A stretch of DNA of 64,000 nt from Galerina marginata. Lineage: Eukaryota; Basidiomycota; Agaricomycetes; Agaricales; Galerinaceae. The notes beneath the pieces were generated by a model, which did not search any database, was not told the DNA's origin, and was given only the letters and a program-made list of their open reading frames with translations. The stretch is taken from positions 2,356,001 through 2,420,000 of the forward strand of contig JAECYW010000004.1 in assembly GCA_023014335.1 (NCBI GenBank), read 5' to 3'. The translations under genes and the position numbers were made by a program. Shown here piece after piece: positions 34,458-45,883 of this stretch. Each line of letters begins with the position of its first letter. The first letter of the stretch is position 1.

Positions 34458-36122
34458 GTGGAGTTTAATCAACCGTCTACATCTAGGGGGACGAATAATT
34501 CCAGTGGAGCAACCCTTCCTTACCAAGATAAACTTCCGAGCGTTAGTAGATCGAAGCCTAAGGCCAAATCTATTAGCAACAATAACCCCACAGAAGCACG
34601 TTACAGGGCACGCGTATCGGCCAGTGTTGAAAGTCAGAGACAACGGATTTGCAAAGGACCTGAGGAATCACCAAGGGCATCATCTAGTACCGTACCAGTC
34701 TTAGCAACAACTGTGGCTACTACCAATCCAGTTACCCCAGACGTACTGAATAATACCAATATTTCTACCAATTTACCCGTACAACCTCAGACAATCATGC
34801 CTATGCCAATTCCCGGATCGAGGGACGCGCCGAAGTTTGATGATGAGCAACCGTCCAAATTATTACGATTCATAAATAGAGTGGAGGACTTGTTTGCTAC
34901 TCACAATATCACTAGTGAGAAGACAAAGGTTGAAACTCTTGGAAAGTACGCGTCGGCTGTAACAGAGTCGGAGTGGAAAGCGTTCCCGTCCTACGAGCTT
35001 GGGAAATGGGCAGACTATAAAAAGGAAATTGTTAGGAGTTATCCAGAAGCAGCAGCTTTGGAGACGGGATCGTTAGAAAGATTGGAGAAAATCTTAAAAG
35101 CTAAAGGGGGCAGAAACGGGATAAGAGAAAATAATCTAGATGAGCTACTCAGTCTCAAGCGATCATTCTGTGCAGAAGCAGCAAAGTTGCAAGCAGAACC
35201 TAAGCTACTCTCGAATAGGGAGTTAGTAATTAAGTTCTATTCGTGCTTACATCCAGACTTCGTCAACAGAATAGAGAATAGACTGGATCTCATTCATGAT
35301 AAGGTAGCGGCGGCCCCAGCAGCAGCGACGGTTAACTACAGAAACGAGGATCGATTCACCTTAAATGAAGTAATCGAGACCGCGATAGTAATAGCCGAAT
35401 GTGCGCATGGGTCAACCAGCCAATATAATGTGGATGAAGGGTCTACTTTCTCTAGAACCTTAGTACGGGACAAAGGACACGATAGCCAGAATCCAAAATT
35501 AGAAGAAGACATGGCATTGTTACAAGATACCGTACGGCTTCAGAGTCAACAGAGTCAGACCATTTCGAAAACATTAGAGCAGCTCCTGACCGCTGTCAAT
35601 ACGCTAAAGAACGCACCAGCACCTTTACTGATGGCGAGTGCACCGTACAATCCGACGGGCTATAACAGGAATGTTTATGTAGGCCGGGACGCGGCCGGAA
35701 ACATCTGTTTCTATTGCAGAGAAACGGGTCATCGAATCCTTGACTGTCCACATGCAAATAAGCATCTCGGGCAAGGCTGGATAACGCGTAACGAGCAGAA
35801 TCAGATAAGGCTACCAACGGGAGATTTCGTACCTCGAGATGGTAATAAGACTATGAGAGAAGTCGTCGAAGCAAAGAATAAGAGGCAACCTCCAGTAAAA
35901 ACTGGCCAGTCACAAGCCGGGTTTTTCCAAGATGCCGATTATGAGCACGACGTCTACTTCACCCAGACTTATGATCAGCTCATAAACGATACAGAGGTAG
36001 CGAGACAGTTAGCTACCATGGCACAAAATTACGGACGGGAGACTCTGGATAGAGTAATGAGTCGGAATGATTTCTCCAGATCAGAAGGGGGATACGCTGC
36101 CGACCAGTCAAATTTTCAATAA
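34458..36122 (+). CDS. gag: Gag polyprotein, gypsy copy 2
   Basis: A 554-codon frame, colinear with copy 1 and differing at scattered residues (for example C for R in IAECAHG). It carries the same capsid-like helical middle and the CCHC knuckle CFYCRETGHRILDC near residue 417. As in copy 1 it opens with GTG rather than ATG. The TAA stop lies two codons after the slippery A AAT TTT. The frame is intact, so this Gag could still be produced and act in trans. A Helitron at 33992-34383 sits in its leader and could affect expression. Confidence 0.87.
   Translation: MEFNQPSTSRGTNNSSGATLPYQDKLPSVSRSKPKAKSISNNNPTEARYRARVSASVESQRQRICKGPEESPRASSSTVPVLATTVATTNPVTPDVLNNTNISTNLPVQPQTIMPMPIPGSRDAPKFDDEQPSKLLRFINRVEDLFATHNITSEKTKVETLGKYASAVTESEWKAFPSYELGKWADYKKEIVRSYPEAAALETGSLERLEKILKAKGGRNGIRENNLDELLSLKRSFCAEAAKLQAEPKLLSNRELVIKFYSCLHPDFVNRIENRLDLIHDKVAAAPAAATVNYRNEDRFTLNEVIETAIVIAECAHGSTSQYNVDEGSTFSRTLVRDKGHDSQNPKLEEDMALLQDTVRLQSQQSQTISKTLEQLLTAVNTLKNAPAPLLMASAPYNPTGYNRNVYVGRDAAGNICFYCRETGHRILDCPHANKHLGQGWITRNEQNQIRLPTGDFVPRDGNKTMREVVEAKNKRQPPVKTGQSQAGFFQDADYEHDVYFTQTYDQLINDTEVARQLATMAQNYGRETLDRVMSRNDFSRSEGGYAADQSNFQ
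36110..36116 (+). promoter_or_regulatory. Putative -1 frameshift site, gypsy copy 2
   Basis: A AAT TTT in the gag frame, same phase and distance to the stop as in copy 1. Confidence 0.6.
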
Positions 36123-37318
36123 GTTTGAGGAAAGGGGCAGCGACTTCCTCTACTAAACCGGTGGATAAGTCGACTAAAGCGAAGCCCCTGGAGAACCGTA
36201 AAAGTGTCAGGTTTATCAAGAAAACAGAAATACCCCAAGAATCAGCTGATGAAGGAGATAGTGAGGAGACTGAAGAAGAGCAGGAAGAAGCAGTTGAAGA
36301 AGAGCCGGTACCAAGAGGACCGCCGGTTTCATTGCAAAAGAGCAAAGAAAGAGAGCGAACGGTTAAGGCTAAGACCTTACCAAAAGCAGTAGTAAAGCCA
36401 AGGGAGTTGCCTTATGTAGATGTCCCACCGTTGAAAACCGTGACCCGTACTAGTGAGCCGCGACCGGCCACGAACGAGGCACCTAAGGACGGTCCAGCAT
36501 ACAAAACTAAGGCACCCGTCGAGGAAAACGCAGAGTCTAGTAAAGTCCTAGATGAAATCATGGACCTTTCGGTAGCCATACCATTAAAGAACTTGTTGGG
36601 CAATGCACCCGGCATCCGGGAGGCATTTAAGAAGAATGTCACTAAGGCCAGAAAACAAGTCTTCATGGAGGAAATACTAGAGGCCAATGCTAGGACGCGA
36701 GAGATAGAGACAGGTTTGACGGTCGATCAATTGCCCGTATCTAACTTCATGTTAGCCGGGATTCTCAACGATCAGAACCTTCAGCCCGATTTACGAGTCG
36801 CATCAGACCCGTACTTGCAATTTGCCCAAACGCATGACGGTGCAGTTCCGAAGGAGGTATACGTCGCAAGGGATACTTATGCCCTGCGCTCCTTATATCC
36901 TAAAATAAATCATATAGGACAAGAAGAATCGATTGTAGATAGCGGCTCACAGATTGTTTCTATGTCTGAAGCCGTAGCTATTGAGATCGGTTTAACTTGG
37001 AACCCAAACGTCACTATTAACATGCAAAGTGCAAACGGCTCGGTTGAGAAGACGCTGGGATTAGCGGAAAATGTACCATTTTTGTTCGGTGGAGTGACGG
37101 TGTACTTACAAGTACACATCATTAAGAACCCACCGTACCGAGTATTATTGGGACGACCGTTCGACGTGTTGACTAGTAGTACGGTACAAAATACCGATGA
37201 TGGCGACCAACGGATCGTGATCTCGGATCCAAATAGTGAACGGAGAGCAGTACTTCCAACGTACCGTTGGGGTGAAAGTCCTGATGTTCTCCAGCGACAA
37301 AAAGCTCAATCTTTTTAG
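36116..37318 (+). CDS. pro: Aspartic protease region, gypsy copy 2
   Basis: About 400 codons in the -1 frame relative to gag. A low-complexity Lys/Glu linker precedes the protease-like domain, whose catalytic motif is IVDSGSQIVSMSEA at about 36930-36970, followed by YLQVHIIKNPPYRVLLGRPF. In the retroviral-type protease family this DSG Asp cleaves the Gag-Pol polyprotein as a dimer. The region is uninterrupted here, unlike in copy 1. It ends at TAG 37316-37318, after which reverse transcriptase continues in the -1 frame across CTTTTTAG. Confidence 0.82.
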   Translation, partial: SISLRKGAATSSTKPVDKSTKAKPLENRKSVRFIKKTEIPQESADEGDSEETEEEQEEAVEEEPVPRGPPVSLQKSKERERTVKAKTLPKAVVKPRELPYVDVPPLKTVTRTSEPRPATNEAPKDGPAYKTKAPVEENAESSKVLDEIMDLSVAIPLKNLLGNAPGIREAFKKNVTKARKQVFMEEILEANARTREIETGLTVDQLPVSNFMLAGILNDQNLQPDLRVASDPYLQFAQTHDGAVPKEVYVARDTYALRSLYPKINHIGQEESIVDSGSQIVSMSEAVAIEIGLTWNPNVTINMQSANGSVEKTLGLAENVPFLFGGVTVYLQVHIIKNPPYRVLLGRPFDVLTSSTVQNTDDGDQRIVISDPNSERRAVLPTYRWGESPDVLQRQKAQSF

Positions 37319-40300
37319 ACGGCCTTGAGGAATTGATCCCAGATCAAGGAGAGGTAGCTGTGGTGTTTGAGCTTAATGAAGAAACACAGACGATTAATTT
37401 GATTAGTTATGCACAACCGAAAGAACAGAAATTTACAGATACGGGAGTACGGGATGCATATTTATCCCAAGCCCTACAAGAAGATGGCATCGAAGAATCA
37501 GATAGAAATAAAGCCCAAGCATACTTCCAACAGACAGCAGCCTCACTTCCTAGTGAACCGTCTGCATCGGTATTCTTAGGAAAGAAGTATAAGCCAGTAG
37601 CGCAGAAAGTACGTCCAGTGTACGCGGAACTACCAGAGAAATTTAGAATAATTAGGGAAATTAAAGGCAATCCCTTAGAGAACATGCCGGAATTAAATCC
37701 GAACCCAACGGATTTTGTACCAACTGGACGGTACACTGAAGCCAGACAGAAAGCGTTTGATAAAGTACATGAAGGTGATTTTCTTTTACCAGAAGAAAGG
37801 AAATTAGTGCACAATATTATGATGAACCAGAATGGAGCTTTTGCATGGGAAGACTCAGAACGGGGCACGTTTCGGGAAGATTTCTTTCCTCCTGTAGTGA
37901 TACCCACCGTCGAACACACACCTTGGGTATATAAAAATATTCCTATTCCGCCGGGACTGTACGATGAGGTTTGTAGGATTATCAAGTCCAAGAGGGACTC
38001 GGTCGGGTGTCTATCAAGCATCAAACTCGTCGTACCGGTCTAAGTGGTTTACCGTACTCAAGAAGGACGGTAAGAGTCTCAGACTAGTACACAGTCTAGA
38101 ACCATTGAATGCAGTAACTATTGCTCATTCGGGGGTTCCCCCAGCAACTGAAGATTTAGCTACCCATTTCGCCGGACGGGCATGTGGTGGAATGTTCGAT
38201 TTATACGTTGGATATGATGAAAGAATATTGGACAAGGCCAGTAGGGATCTCACTACCTTCCAGACACCGTACGGTGCCATGAGACTAGTAACTTTACCGA
38301 TGGGTTGGACGAACTCCGTACCTATATTTCATGATGATGTAAATTTCATTTTACAAGCAGAAATACCGGAATATACGATGCCTTATATAGATGATGTGCC
38401 AGTACGAGGCCCGGCTACTAGATATGAAAAAGCGGACGGTACATGTGAAACGATACCAGAAAATGACGGGATCAGGCGTTTTATCTGGGAACACATGCAG
38501 AACGTCAACAGAATAATTCAACGGATGAAATATTGTGGGGGAACTTTCTCTGGCACTAAGTCACTCCTATGTGCAGAAGAGATCACCATGGTAGGACATC
38601 AATGTACACCTAACGGGCGGAAACCCACTACTGATCGTGTTAAGATAATTGAGGATTGGGGACCGTGCAAAGATTTATCGGACGTACGGGCGTTCCTAGG
38701 AACGGCAGGCGTTCTCCGGTGTTATATTTCCAACTATGCACTAAGAGCCCGTCACCTACAGAAATTAACGCGCAAAGATACTCCGTTTGAATGGGGCCCT
38801 GATCAAGAAAAGAGTATGGCTATGTTAAAAGAGGGTGTTCGTAACTCTTATTCATTGAAGCCAATAGATTATGAAGGACAGGGAGCCGTAGTGCTTGCGG
38901 TAGATACTTCTTACATTGCCGTAGGGTATTATATCTACCAAGAGGACAAGGACGACCCGAAGAAGCATTATTATGCAAAATTCGGCTCGATAACCTTGAA
39001 TGAACAAGAAGCTCGTTATTCTCAACCAAAGAGGGAGCTCTTTGGATTGAAGAAAGCTTTAGAAGCTAATAAGAAATGGTTGATAGGCGTCAGGAAATTA
39101 ATTGTGGAAACAGACGCCCAGTTCATCGGGGGAATGTTGCACAATCCAGACATGATGCCTAATGCGGTCATAAACCGATGGATAGAACAGATCAGCATGT
39201 ATCACTTCGAGTTGCGTCATAAAGCAGGGAAAACCTTTGGCCCTGACGGTTTGTCTAGACGTCATAGGCAACCCGCCGATCCCGAAGTATCAGAAACGGA
39301 GACGGACTCGGACCCTGAAGATGAAGACGAATTGACGGGACGTTTTAAAATAACTATTGCTGATCCGACGGAGCCACCGATCAAATCTATTAATGACTTC
39401 GCAGATAAGATCGACAATCGTAAGGGATTCATGCAGCAATTAGTCTCTGAGACCTTCTTGCAAGCAGGAGTAGGCCCACGTATCACTTTGGCTGATAACA
39501 GTGCGACCCGTCCCTTACCGATCCTAGAATTTGCCCATCTTATAGAGGAAGATCGTGGACGGTTCGACGGAGTGGCCAAGTCAACTTCGTGTTTCAAACA
39601 GGAACTAGAGGAAGCCGATTCATTCAGGATACAAGAAAAGATCCATTTAGAGAACTATTTAGCTAATAATCAAGCAGCTCTAGGATCGGAACGATGTGAC
39701 GCCGTACAACAATTAGTTAACGTATTGGCATTACCAGATAATGATAAACTTCAGCAGAAAGGACCGTACCCTGAAAAGCACCGGACAGCAAGTGCTATTC
39801 AACAGGACGGTAGAATACCGGCAGTTCAGAAATGGTTCGCCAACAGGAAGTATAGGCCCAAGGGTCTCAACGAGAAAGAATACAAGCAGTTTGTACGGTT
39901 CGCTAACCGTTTTATCATGTACGAAGGACGGTTGTATCATCGAGGGCAAAACGCTCAACATCGTCTATACGTCGAGAAAGATAAACGAATGTACATGTTG
40001 ACTGCAGCCCATGATCACGTTGGACATAGAGGGTTTTATGCTACTAACCAACTATTAATTCAACGATTTTGGTGGCCGGAAATGGAGAGGGATGTTAATT
40101 GGTTTATTAAAACTTGTCACGTTTGTCAGGAAAGGCAGAAGACTATGATAAAGATTAAACCAATTATAACTCATACACCGTCCATTTTTCAGACCTTACA
40201 TGCAGATGTTATGCATATGACGCCCGCTTCTAATCAGTGTGGATTTATTTTATTGCCCATGGACGGTGCGCGATGACATCTTGGATGGAAGGACGGGCAC

Positions 40301-41229
40301 TTAGAAAACAAGACAGACGGTCGATTGGCATGTGGATCTGGGAAGATATTATATGTCGATGGGCGTGTATCGTAGAATTCGTGACGGATAATGGACCAGC
40401 ATTTTTAGCAGCAGTTAAATGGCTTGAGGAGAAGTACGGGATCAAAGGAATTCGAATATCACCGTACAACTCACAAGCTAACGGCACTGTAGAACGACCT
40501 CATTGGGACGTCAGGCAAATGCTATATAAATTACTCGGTGAAAAGAACGTGCACAAGTGGTACTGGTTCTTACCGTACGTTATGTGGGCCGACCGAATCA
40601 CAATCAGAAGAAGAATGGGGTGTTCACCTTTCTTTATGGTGACGGGAGCACATCCAATATTACCTTTAGACGTGAAAGAAGCCACTTGGCTAGTGAAACC
40701 ACCGACGGGTATCCTAACGGACAATGAATTAATAGCATTTCGTGCCCAGGCACTAGCTAAACATAAGGTCCACATTGATCAAATGAGAAAAAGAATTGAC
40801 CAACAGAAGTACGAGCGTTTATTACGCTATGAAGCCGACAACCGTGCAGTTATTAAGGATTATGACTTCCAGCCGGGTGATTTAGTATTAGTGAGGAATA
40901 CTACCGTCGAGGATAGTCTGGATAAGAAGATGAAACCCAGATATTTAGGACCTATGATAGTAATTAGACGGACTCTGGGAGGATCGTACGTAGTCGCTGA
41001 AATGAACGGTGCCGTCTGGCAACATAAGGTTGGCGCATTCAGAGTGATCCCGTACTATGCCAGAGAAAAGATAGAAGTGACGGGGGATATATTAGATCTC
41101 ATAGACGTCTCTAGAGAAGGCCTAGAAAAGATTCTAGCAGGCCCAGAAGAAATCGAGGACTTAGGCAAGAAACAGCGCGACTATGCACTAGAGAAAGTCC
41201 ACTTAGAAACTGATAGTGATGAAGAATAG
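37315..41229 (+). pseudogene. pol: Reverse transcriptase, RNase H and integrase, gypsy copy 2
   Basis: An N-terminal segment (37315-38010), then the RT with LPMGWTNSVPIFHDD and YIDDVPVRG at 38384. RNase H has AVDTSYIAVGYYI and ETDAQFIGG. The integrase has the zinc finger HDHVGHRG...CHVCQ (about 40010-40130) and the catalytic residues in [16 protein letters not shown] and [10 protein letters not shown]. The C-terminal tail includes [11 protein letters not shown] and [12 protein letters not shown], a typical gypsy integrase C-terminal domain. It ends at TAG 41227-41229. Two small insertions break the frame compared with copy 1: a TCGG duplication near 38000 and a TTATT duplication near 40245. 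No chromodomain was recognised. Confidence 0.87.
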
Positions 41230-41324
41230 ATGCGTAAAAATTGACGATAGTATTGGGGAAAAGTGCCTAAGTAGCAGTACAAACTACTAAGGGAAAAACC
41301 TAAGACTATTTACGCGTATAAGGA

Positions 41325-41805
41325 TTAGTTATTATCAGCATCGTCGAGAGAGACATCCAGATGTAAACGGGCTTCTTTAAGCTTGGCGATTTCGAGAAGG
41401 ACGGCTTCGCGTTGGCGAAGATTATAAGTAACACGATAATTGTAGTCACTTAAATCCGCGCTCAACGACATAAGTTGCCTATCTACGCCCTCCAAGTCGG
41501 ACGGGAGGGAAGATGAAGCCGCTACTTCTTGAGCCTCTTGCAATGCTGATTCTGAAAGCTCAGAAGGAGTAGCCCCTTGAACAGAGAAAAATTAGTAAAA
41601 GGGACGGTTAGAAATAAAAGGTCGAATACGTACCGTCGGCGACGGGGTGGTTTGGCTTGGGCTTCTTGCTGGAGGGGTTTCCCGCAACAGTAGGAGGCTT
41701 CGTGGGTGCCTTGTTGAGAGAGAGAGATTCAATATCGAGACCAGGAATGGGTTCGTGAAATATAAATCTCACTTCCATGCTCTTCTCCGCAAGCTTTGGG
41801 GGCAT
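41325..41805 (-). CDS. Antisense cargo gene 6, coiled-coil-like C-terminus
   Basis: Minus strand, ending 96 bases from the end of integrase on the opposite strand. Exon 1 (MPPKLAEKSMEVRFIFHEP, to HPVADG) joins through a GTACGT...AAG intron (about 41633-41580) to GATPSELSESALQEAQE. The C-terminal half is heptad-like (LMSLSADLSDYNYRV, EAVLLEIAKLKEARL) and ends at 41325. Whether ATG 41805 is the true start is uncertain, because a non-autonomous Helitron has inserted directly in front of it. It may be the 3' part of the gene at 42718-43921. Function unknown. Confidence 0.55.
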
Positions 41806-41806
41806 T

Positions 41807-42717
41807 TTATGAGTCCTTTGATTTATCAAAGACTCATTCTTTATAAACCCAGAACTTAGTTGAGAATTTGATTGATTCATTCATTGATTGATCATTCAAC
41901 ACCGCGGAAAAAAATTTCCCAAAAAGGAAATTTTTAACCAAATGATTGATTTAGGTCTCTTGACCAGAAATCTGAAAAAATCATGTGACTAGCTATTTTT
42001 GTTCCTGAGATATTGACCTTTTAAGTCCAAAAATCACAAAAGCACTGGCTTTTTTCGACTTTTTTGCATTTTTCTCAATAAGGAAGGCAGCTAATCAGAT
42101 GATTTCAACAGATTCAGGGTCCTCAAATCATTTTCCACAACTTTGTTTTTTTTTTCCCAAAATGGTAATTGCCAAATTGGATAGCTTTCTAAGCATTCCA
42201 TGGAATACACAGCCACAAAATTGACACCTGCCCTAAAGTTCCCACTGTATATAACAAGTTGAACTCTGAAACTTCTTTGTATTGAAGATGGTCATTTGTC
42301 AACAATAGCTGATAAAGACTTGAGAAATTAGAAAGATTAAAATCTTGTACTTGCAGTATATGCTTAAATTAATTAACTTAGTAATTGGGTGGGTGGGTTG
42401 GCCTAATAACAAATAATTCTGATTAAAATAACTTATATTTTTTGATATAATCATATAGAAAAAATAAATTCTTATATTACTCTAAATAATTAAATTGTAC
42501 TTGAAGTAAGAGAGATTTTAATGACTTGATCATGATAGCTAGGTAGTTAGATAAAAATCCAAAAAAGGACTTTATATTTTAATAACTTGTAATTGTGAAT
42601 ACTACTTAAAAAAATAATGGATAAAAGTTTTAAAATCAATTCTAAAATTTGAAAGCTTTAGCTTTTGAAATTGAAAAGGACTCATACATGCCATGCGAAG
42701 CAATGGCCCACACCAAG
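41807..42717 (+). mobile_element. Non-autonomous derivative of the 8.9 kb Helitron
   Basis: Starts with the palindrome ATGAGTCCTTTGAT...AAAGACTCAT and ends AAAGGACTCATACATG with the hairpin and CACACCAAG, as in 49785-58640. The first 475 bases match the autonomous leader and the last 435 match its 3' end. Even the final codons (EDVICQQ and stop) remain, near 42290. This is a simple internal deletion with a CTTCTTT junction. It interrupts the antisense cargo genes of gypsy copy 2. Confidence 0.88.
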
Positions 42718-43921
42718 TCTAGGTTTAGGCTTCTTGACATGAACGGACGAGGGTACGCGTACCTTAGCTGCAGCAGGTTTCTTCTTGAACCGAAGAACGC
42801 GTTCAGCAGCAGGAGTAGCGGAGGATTGGACGGTAGCAGAACTCTGACTACCGGCCGCACCACCCTCGTCGTCCACGACCATAGCCTTGAAAGCCCTAAC
42901 TAAGAGACCTTGAATTAAAAGACAGTTGATAAGGCGTCTTACCTCCTCCATATCACTTGGTCAGAGGCCATTGCTGCGCATGGCAAAAACAAGTCCTTAC
43001 TTTGGGGTGAGGCAGTGCCTGAAGACTTACACTGTTATTAAACAAATACATATTAAATACGTAAATAACATGTAGTCCGCTCAAATCTGAACCGATTGGG
43101 ATGATCTTATACTCAAAAAAAGCAGAAAAATAAGGTGAATCTAACAAGCCTAAAACGGCCTGGTCACATGACCAGGAAGGCCCTGATTTTTACGATTTTT
43201 TTGATACCAAGATCATAAAAATTGGCCCAGTAATGGCTGAGATACAGAAACCATGCAGGGTCACTATAGCAGTGGGAGAATTTCCAACCATTGCGTTAGA
43301 AACCATTTCTGCCTGCTATGCAGGCCGGAAAACAAGTTCTTTTACTACGTAAGAACTTGTAATCCTACGAACCGTAACTAATTAGTAACCCAGATAATAA
43401 AAAGAGGGGACGGTTAAGCTACTCACGTCTTCTTCGATATCGTCGGGACGGGGACGGCTAGATCTACCTGAGAGTTTAGCCTGCTAAAAAGAAAGGATAG
43501 TCAGCGAAATAGAACAAGAAGTATACAGAGAAAACTGACTCGTACGGGCTTATCGCGAATTTCCTGAATAGACTTGCAGAGTCGAGCCATGCTACGGTAC
43601 TCTTGCGGATACTCCGGAAATTTGGATGGGTAGGCTTTCATGTAATCTTGAAAAGCACATCGAATATCCCTGGCAGCTTTACCAGCATCCTGGACTAGCT
43701 GAGGATGTTCCACCCAACCCGACTGAGAAAGAAAATTAATCAGAAAGTGACGGGGCCAAATGATGTACGGTACGCACGATTAATTTCGCTGCATCAATAA
43801 GACCGCCCCAAAGCGACAACACAGAATGAGCATCGTGTGGAGACTCGGGGGTAGTATGGTGCATGATGTAGAACGTTTGACGAACCGCATCTTCAACCGG
43901 AGGATCAAGTACAGCATGCAT
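42718..43921 (-). pseudogene. Antisense cargo gene 5, interrupted by two Helitrons
   Basis: The start MHAVLDPPVEDAVRQTFY at 43921 reads through an exon ending DAAKLIV. After introns come GWVEHPQLVQDAGKAARD...MARLCKSIQEIRDKP and QAKLSGRSSRPRPDDIEED. An intronic region containing a 407-base Helitron (42956-43362) follows, then MEEVRRL, a possible intron, and LVRAFKAMVVDDEGG leading to a Lys/Pro-rich basic segment (ERVLRFKKKPAAAKVRV). The frame is cut at 42718 by the second Helitron. The layout, helical N-terminus then basic linker, resembles cargo gene 1. The function is unknown; a nucleic-acid-binding role is only suggested by charge. Confidence 0.5.
42956..43362 (-). mobile_element. Non-autonomous Helitron inside cargo gene 5
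   Basis: 407 bases, right end at 42956 (CTTGGTCAGAGGCCATTGC) and palindromic left end at 43332-43362. It probably lies in an intron, since exon-like sequence continues on both sides. Its CACGTG palindrome is mutated to CACATG. Confidence 0.82.
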
Positions 43922-44175
43922 TTCGAGAAAAGAGATAGAGAAGTACGGGAGAAATTACCGTCTCTCTTATACTAATCAGAGAGTTTCTACTGATGGTGCA
44001 AAGTTGATTTAGCAGACAGGGGACTTCACATTTTAACGACTAACGGGTTAACGGACCTATCTCCAAAAGGGGACGGGGCGCAACATTCACATGTTTCACA
44101 GCCACGGATGTTTTACCATAGAAGGATATTAACTACCAAATATGGACTACATCTGATGGGGACCTGTGTTAAGGA

Positions 44176-44819
44176 CTAGTACGCTCCCGAGCTGAAACCA
44201 AAATCACGGAAAGGCCTCATGATATTCTGGAGGTATAACCATTCCTTGATGTGGACATAGTTTAGCCGCAAAAGATCATAGTCGGAGAACTGGGCGTCAG
44301 CGCGCAAATCGTCGATCAAGTAGTTTTGTTCGCGCCACGCGTCGTAGAGTTGCTAAAGAAATAGATGAATGATCGATCAGCAAGTACGGTGCATGATGGA
44401 AAATCGGCACTTACCCCATAAGAGCGACTCATGGACGGGAGGTCCTTACGGATCATGAGGTTGAAGAATTCCCTAGGGATATCCATCTGATCACGGAGTG
44501 ACCTCCAAGACGTATACCACGATTCAAACGCGGTGATATAGGCATTGCCAATAGCAGTGCCGTAGCAGAAAAGAGTCGGATCCAGGTTCATCTAGATAGT
44601 ACGGTTAAGATTTGTGAAGGGCTATAGGAAAGACACTTGTCTTACCAATGACTCCGTCAATTGCGTTAACTCGGGAAACGGCATGTCGACGGGTCTACCG
44701 CCGACTCGGGCGAAAGCCACGGTAAATGCCAACGCGGAAGCAGAGACTTGCCCACGCTCATTAGAGGGGGCTACTTCTTGGTTATTGGTAATGATGAGAG
44801 CGTTGGATAGAGAGGACAT
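44176..44819 (-). CDS. Antisense cargo gene 4 (paralogue family)
   Basis: Three exons on the minus strand. The first begins MSSLSNALIITNNQEVAPS and ends LTQLTESL. The second, after an intron with the branch-like TTAACCG, reads TLFCYGTAIGNAYITAFE to LPSMSRSYG. The third, after GTAAGT...AG, reads QLYDAWREQNYLIDDLRA to FGFSSGAY and a stop at 44176. It is about 185 residues, with no known domain. Exon borders fall at the same places as in cargo genes 2 and 3 (before the YG[TS] exon and before the xxYxxW exon), so the three are tandem duplicates. Its frame is intact. It lies antisense to the retroelement RNA. Confidence 0.6.
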
Positions 44820-44949
44820 GATGGGCTTTTTCTCTGATATAGAACACCGTAAAAATGGCCTCAATTTATAGGCAAAAGGAAGGGGTACATCAGACAGAAA
44901 TAAAAGAAGGACAGTATACGGTCTACGAGGTACGTGGGCTAATGATCAA

Positions 44950-45690
44950 TCAGACAGTACGACGAAGGGTAGCAGGTAAATCGCCGCCTGGACGGGTCTC
45001 GCCAGCTATAACGGACCACTCTAACGCTTTCAAGTGGTTGATCTCCACTTGGAAGGCGGGGTCAACTAGGCGACGACGATATTCAGCAGCCGAATTCTGG
45101 ACTCCCAAGTCCCAGACACCGTACACGTCCTAAAGGGTGTACAGTTAGAAAAATAAATCAGAAAGGATTGATGAAAAATACGAACGGTGTGTAAGGTCGG
45201 AAGTACGGGATAAGCGGGGTCCATCATAAGGGTCAGCATCTCCTCGGCTGCCGGACCGTAAGCGAGAGCCATGTCGCGCTTGATATTGTAGAAGCTTGGC
45301 AGACCGCGCATCAAGGTAATCTACTGAGTGGAAAGCGACAGGAAATGCAACGCGACGGGACTACCGTACTGAATGCTGTCCTTCGGGAATTTCAGCTGTA
45401 CGGGAGCGTCAGAAAAATTTGAATAAAACAGAGTTTAGTATTGTACGCACGAAAGCAGTTGTCCAGACAATCAACTCCGGGACGGGAGGCTTGTAAACCT
45501 CAGTCGAGGTAGAAGGTTGGGCAAGGACTCGGACGCAAAACGCGTGACGGGCCAATTGGGCCTCAGAACGAATAGCTTCGGTTGGAGCATCGTATGACTG
45601 AAAATGGTCGGTGTGTACGATCAGAAGGCCATAGAATTCGGTAGCGTGCTGTCCACCAATAATGGGTGCAAAAGAAGGATCGACGGTCAT
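44950..45690 (-). pseudogene. Antisense cargo gene 3 (paralogue family), one nonsense codon
   Basis: Exon 1 runs from MTVDPSFAPIIGGQHATEF to ELIVWTTAF. Exon 2 runs from LKFPKDSIQYGSPVAL to YPVLPTLHT. Exon 3 runs from DVYGVWDLGVQNSAAEY to TLRRTV and a stop at 44950. GT-AG introns are visible at each border. A TAG at 45321-45323 sits where the paralogous gene 2 has Trp, fitting a TGG-to-TAG transition. This copy is therefore probably dead, but the family is clear. The second exon shares the YGSP motif and the xxMMDPAYPVLP/xxMMNPDVPAMP pattern with gene 2. No known domain. Confidence 0.58.
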
Positions 45691-45883
45691 AATAAGAGAG
45701 TATTTGGAAGTTTGAAGGAAACACTCGCCGACTGACGGTGCTACTTATACAATTCCAAGCACATGGAGTTTCAAGAAGAGAACCGTCGGACCAATGAGAC
45801 CAGACAATTTAGAAATGGAGATAGTTCTCAATTAGGATAAAGGAGAGTGGGGGTTTTATTGTTCAAAACATCAGAAGAGTACT

